Below, one piece after another: positions 6,337 through 8,564 of a stretch of 8,564 bases of DNA (position 1 is the first letter of the stretch; each line of letters begins with the position of its first letter). This stretch comes from an uncultured Clostridia bacterium. GTDB taxonomy: Bacteria; Bacillota; Clostridia; Christensenellales; Borkfalkiaceae. The DNA lies in the NCBI GenBank assembly GCA_934249265.1, contig CAKQKQ010000076.1:1-8564 (forward strand), given 5' to 3'. The notes beneath the pieces were generated by a model. It was not told where the DNA came from. It saw only the letters and a program-made list of their open reading frames with translations, and searched no databases. The position numbers and the translations under genes were made by a program.

Positions 6337-6650
6337 TTGGTTGAATATTTTAAAGTAGATATCTTGGCTGAAATTTAAAGACTTGGTTACTTAAAGAAAA
6401 GGTTGTTTTAATCGATAGACCGAAACAAACAAACTCAACCGAGACAAAGAAACAAATTAAGTTTGACCGAAAGACTGAAACAAATCAACTCAACCGAAAG
6501 GCTGAAATAAACCAAATTCGACCGAGATAAAAAACAAATCGACACGATAGAGATAAAATAAAACCAAAACAAATTAAAAGGTTATTTCGACCGAAACGAA
6601 GGGATAAAGAGACAAATCAATTCGACCGAAATACCAAAATAAATCAATTT
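6337..6650 (+). repeat. A-rich, T-poor degenerate repeat region in the leader
   Basis: From about 6413 to 6650 the + strand is dominated by A with few T. The motif ACCGA(A/G)A recurs at 6419, 6438, 6466, 6493, 6521, 6590 and 6625. The middle copies are spaced 28, 27 and 28 bp and the outer ones 19, 69 and 35. Between them, GAAA(C/T)AAA(T/C)CAA-like stretches recur. Just upstream, TTGG motifs at 6337, 6364 and 6383 precede GAA/TTTAAAG-like sequence, and TTGGTTGA (6337-6344) is complementary (one G-U pair) to TCAACCGA at 6435-6442 and 6490-6497. Stop codons occur throughout, so it is not coding. It looks like a decayed tandem array giving a largely unstructured leader. Confidence 0.65.
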
Positions 6651-6658
6651 GCTATAAA

Positions 6659-6673
6659 AAGGTAAATTACCTT
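6659..6673. repeat. 7-bp inverted repeat just before the lipoprotein ribosome binding site
   Basis: AAGGTAA and TTACCTT are perfect arms around a single A, ending 9 nt upstream of the GGAGG. With a one-base centre it is more plausible as a protein-binding dyad than as a stable hairpin, but its closeness to the ribosome binding site would allow control of translation. Confidence 0.5.
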
Positions 6674-6682
6674 AATTTATAT

Positions 6683-6687
6683 GGAGG
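6683..6687 (+). promoter_or_regulatory. Ribosome binding site of the lipoprotein gene
   Basis: GGAGG ends 8 nt before the ATG at 6696, which begins a classic lipoprotein signal peptide, so this start is well supported. An ATG at 6681 overlapping the site is in the same frame but meets TAA four codons later. Confidence 0.85.
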
Positions 6688-6695
6688 AAAATTAA

Positions 6696-8564
6696 ATGAA
6701 GAAACTTATGCGCATTTTAGGTGTGGTCGTTTTATCGATCATCATGACTGTTGCAATGGTTGCTTGCGGTGGCGGCGGGGGTAATTCCGGCACTTCCGCG
6801 GACACGGACAGCAGCACGGCGACCGATACCGATTCGGATATTTCCTATACGGCTGATCCCGAAGGAGATACCGACCTTGCTTTCGACTTTAAAGCGGGTG
6901 CTAAGACAAACAAGTCTTGGTGGAACTTCGCTTACGGCGATACGGCTCTTTTGGTTACGGCAAGAGTAAACGACACCACGAGTATCAAAAGCGAAGACGT
7001 GACAAGCACGGACGGCGTTTATCTTTACGTCGGTAAGGTTGTGTCGACTACTGATTATGTAGTTAACCAAACACTCAAGGTTTTCGTATCGGCTAACGGA
7101 ACGCTTGTACAAAACTTGGCGTCGTCGACTACGGAATTTGAAAACACTGCCGAAGGCGTACTTGCAACAAGCGAAGATTGGAGCAGAAAAGGCACTGCTT
7201 TGGACGGTTATAAAGTAGTAATTACCGTACCTTATGCATCGATGGGTCTTTCTGCCGATGAAGCAGTCAACAACCTTGCGGTACTTCCCATGGTTGCGGA
7301 TAAGTATCTTAAACCCGTTCCGCCTATCGTAGGAACAGCGGAAACTTATAGATGCAACGCAGAAAAGCAAAACACCTTTATCACTCTTAAAGGCGACAAC
7401 CAATTCGAGGCTAATCCGTATGGTCAAACCGGTACTTTCGGCGACACTACTACAGATATCTCTATGAAGAATTGGGATATTTCCGAAGACTATTACGAGG
7501 GCGATGAAAGATACAGCCAAAGAAAAGCAACGTTGCAAACCGCTACAAACGGAACAAACAACGAACTTTACTTCTACAAAGTAAACAACACCATAATGTA
7601 TGCGGAAAGCGATTTCAGGGCTTTGCAAGTACAAAACGGAGAAAAATACGGAAAATTCGGTATCGCCGTAGTATACAACGGTACGGGATTCTTCTTCCAT
7701 ATCGACGCTGCGTCTCCCGATAACACGGGCGTTGTTGGCGCAGGTTCTATCACGGGTAAAAACGTCGGTATAGTTGAAGTTAAAAACGGCGCACCCGATT
7801 GGAGCACTCACCAAGTAGTAAACATCAATTACAACCCCAATTTGACGGTACAACTCGGCGTATACAGAGAAGAAGAAGCGTTTAAGTTCTTTGCAAACGG
7901 AAACGAAGTTTTCTCGAAGAGCAAACCCGAACTTGCAAGCGCAGAATTCTATATGGCGATTTGGTCTTATAATATCGCTCTTGAACTTACAAACTTCAGA
8001 GCAACTGCAGACCAAAACGACCCGATGATTAAAAACAACAAGTTTGAAACGACTGAAGTAGATTATCTCTTCACGGGCGACTCTTACGTTGACAGCGCAT
8101 TCTGGAAGGCTTGGGAGACGGATATGGCGGCTCTCGACGGAACGAAAGCGAACATCGGCGTAGGCGGCACTAAAGTAAGAGACTGGATGAGCCGTATCGG
8201 TTCGGATACAAAGCGTTATAAAGCGAAAAACATTATAATGCACATCGGTGTAAACGATATCGACGACGCAAATTACACTCCTGAAACGTTTGCGGAAAAC
8301 TTTGAAAATTATATCGAAAGTTATCTCGAATACGACGCAAAAGTTAAGTTCTATTGGATAACGATTAATCCCAATTTGATGTTCCCCGCTAAACAAGAAA
8401 TGTACGTAGAGGCGAACAGATTAGTTAAAGAATACGCTAAAGATAAAGATTATCTCACGGTAATCGATTTCTACAGCGACACAACGACAATTGACCAAAC
8501 TAAACTTGCAGATACGCTTCACCTTTCCAAACTCGGTTATGCAGAGTGGACTAAGGCGATACTC
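6696..8564 (+). CDS. Surface lipoprotein with CBM9-like, ConA/LamG-like and SGNH/GDSL hydrolase domains (3' end outside the window)
   Basis: An open frame of 623 codons with no stop before the window ends. Residues 1-24 are a lipoprotein signal (KK, hydrophobic core, lipobox MVAC with C24), followed by a G/S/T/D-rich linker. Residues about 55-235 look like a CBM9/DOMON-type beta domain (ALLVTARVND, DGVYLYVG, YKVVITVPYASMGL), a fold often seen in sugar or heme binding. Residues about 250-447 resemble a concanavalin/laminin-G-like beta sandwich. Residues about 455-623 are an SGNH hydrolase: block I FTGDSYVD (S463 nucleophile), block II IGVGGT (G491), block III HIGVND (G518, N520), block V DTLHLS (D606, H609). 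All catalytic residues are present, and the frame ends about 14 residues after H609, so little is missing. A cell-surface carbohydrate esterase or deacetylase is the likely role; the substrate is unknown. A 554-codon antisense frame is judged spurious. Confidence 0.88.
   Translation, partial: MKKLMRILGVVVLSIIMTVAMVACGGGGGNSGTSADTDSSTATDTDSDISYTADPEGDTDLAFDFKAGAKTNKSWWNFAYGDTALLVTARVNDTTSIKSEDVTSTDGVYLYVGKVVSTTDYVVNQTLKVFVSANGTLVQNLASSTTEFENTAEGVLATSEDWSRKGTALDGYKVVITVPYASMGLSADEAVNNLAVLPMVADKYLKPVPPIVGTAETYRCNAEKQNTFITLKGDNQFEANPYGQTGTFGDTTTDISMKNWDISEDYYEGDERYSQRKATLQTATNGTNNELYFYKVNNTIMYAESDFRALQVQNGEKYGKFGIAVVYNGTGFFFHIDAASPDNTGVVGAGSITGKNVGIVEVKNGAPDWSTHQVVNINYNPNLTVQLGVYREEEAFKFFANGNEVFSKSKPELASAEFYMAIWSYNIALELTNFRATADQNDPMIKNNKFETTEVDYLFTGDSYVDSAFWKAWETDMAALDGTKANIGVGGTKVRDWMSRIGSDTKRYKAKNIIMHIGVNDIDDANYTPETFAENFENYIESYLEYDAKVKFYWITINPNLMFPAKQEMYVEANRLVKEYAKDKDYLTVIDFYSDTTTIDQTKLADTLHLSKLGYAEWTKAIL

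Larger units (their letters stand above)
5676..6695. other. About 1 kb non-coding, palindrome-rich region upstream of the lipoprotein gene
   Basis: No convincing protein gene is visible on either strand. ATG-initiated frames are very short; the longest noted, 5968-6075 (35 codons), lacks a Shine-Dalgarno. The region is clearly more AT-rich than the flanking genes. It contains a strong promoter near its upstream end, a series of perfect or near-perfect dyads between 5866 and 6160, and an A-rich, T-poor stretch of degenerate repeats from about 6337 to 6650. Individual elements are listed separately. It may be a long 5' leader of the lipoprotein mRNA, a separate structured RNA gene, or a regulatory region with several protein-binding sites. 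No tRNA, rRNA or riboswitch class was recognised by eye. Confidence 0.7.

Noticed and set aside
6295..6364. GGAAAGGAG resembling a ribosome binding site, suggesting a leader peptide
   Set aside because: No ATG or GTG follows at a usable distance; only ATT or a poorly placed TTG could start a peptide of about 8-13 codons. GGAAAG/CTTTCC pairing is a simpler reading.
6681..6695. ATG at 6681 as an upstream start of the lipoprotein
   Set aside because: It is in frame but reaches TAA after four codons, and it overlaps the Shine-Dalgarno of the real start.
6732..8396. 554-codon open frame on the minus strand opposite the lipoprotein gene
   Set aside because: Its product is a Cys/Phe/Val/Arg-rich mix with no recognisable domain and no Shine-Dalgarno was noticed. 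The + strand frame has a signal peptide, lipobox and intact SGNH motifs, so the antisense frame is a codon-usage shadow.

Overview
The window looks like a chromosomal segment of a low-to-moderate GC bacterium of the Clostridia (Bacillota), probably an uncultivated lineage. This rests on the gene order dnaG - sigA - trmK - Nif3-family gene - C4 zinc-ribbon gene, which is typical of Bacillota and especially Clostridia, on strong AAGGAG-type ribosome binding sites, and on a short-N-terminus, SigA-like housekeeping sigma factor. The taxonomic placement is inference. All real genes are on the + strand.

Positions 1-3735 hold a housekeeping 'macromolecular synthesis' cluster. It starts with the 3' end of DNA primase (dnaG, cut off at the window start), followed by a 72-bp block of three exact-length 24-bp tandem repeats that overlaps the dnaG stop codon. 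Then come sigA, trmK (tRNA m1A22 methyltransferase, 1 nt after sigA), a Nif3-like dinuclear-metal protein (overlapping trmK by 23 nt) and a coiled-coil protein with a C-terminal C4 zinc ribbon. The tight spacing suggests one operon linking replication priming, basal transcription and tRNA modification.

Positions 3736-5675 hold a short spacer with a nested dyad and a weak candidate promoter. They also hold a 12-TM major facilitator resembling the SLC45/GPH sugar transporters, with an unusual insertion of about 160 residues predicted to lie outside the cell between TM3 and TM4. A clear intrinsic terminator follows.

Positions 5676-6695 are about 1 kb with no convincing gene, and are the most unusual part of the window. 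An AT-rich UP-like tract, a perfect TTGACA and an extended -10 form what looks like a strong SigA promoter about 850 nt upstream of the next gene. The putative leader is full of dyads: a 9-bp hairpin, a perfect 20-bp palindrome resembling a repressor operator, a spaced 10-bp direct repeat, and two overlapping 12-bp palindromes. There is also a compound element in which a 22-bp perfect palindrome and a 12-bp-stem hairpin share six bases. The last 300 nt are A-rich, T-poor and built from degenerate repeats spaced about 27-28 bp. It could be a long regulatory 5' leader, an independent non-coding RNA, or both.

Positions 6696-8564 hold a lipoprotein gene that runs off the window. It combines a lipobox signal peptide, a CBM9/DOMON-like beta domain, a concanavalin/laminin-G-like domain and a C-terminal SGNH/GDSL hydrolase domain with all catalytic blocks present. 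It is probably a surface-anchored carbohydrate esterase. Whether it and the preceding transporter serve the same glycan pathway is speculation; the terminator puts them in separate transcription units.
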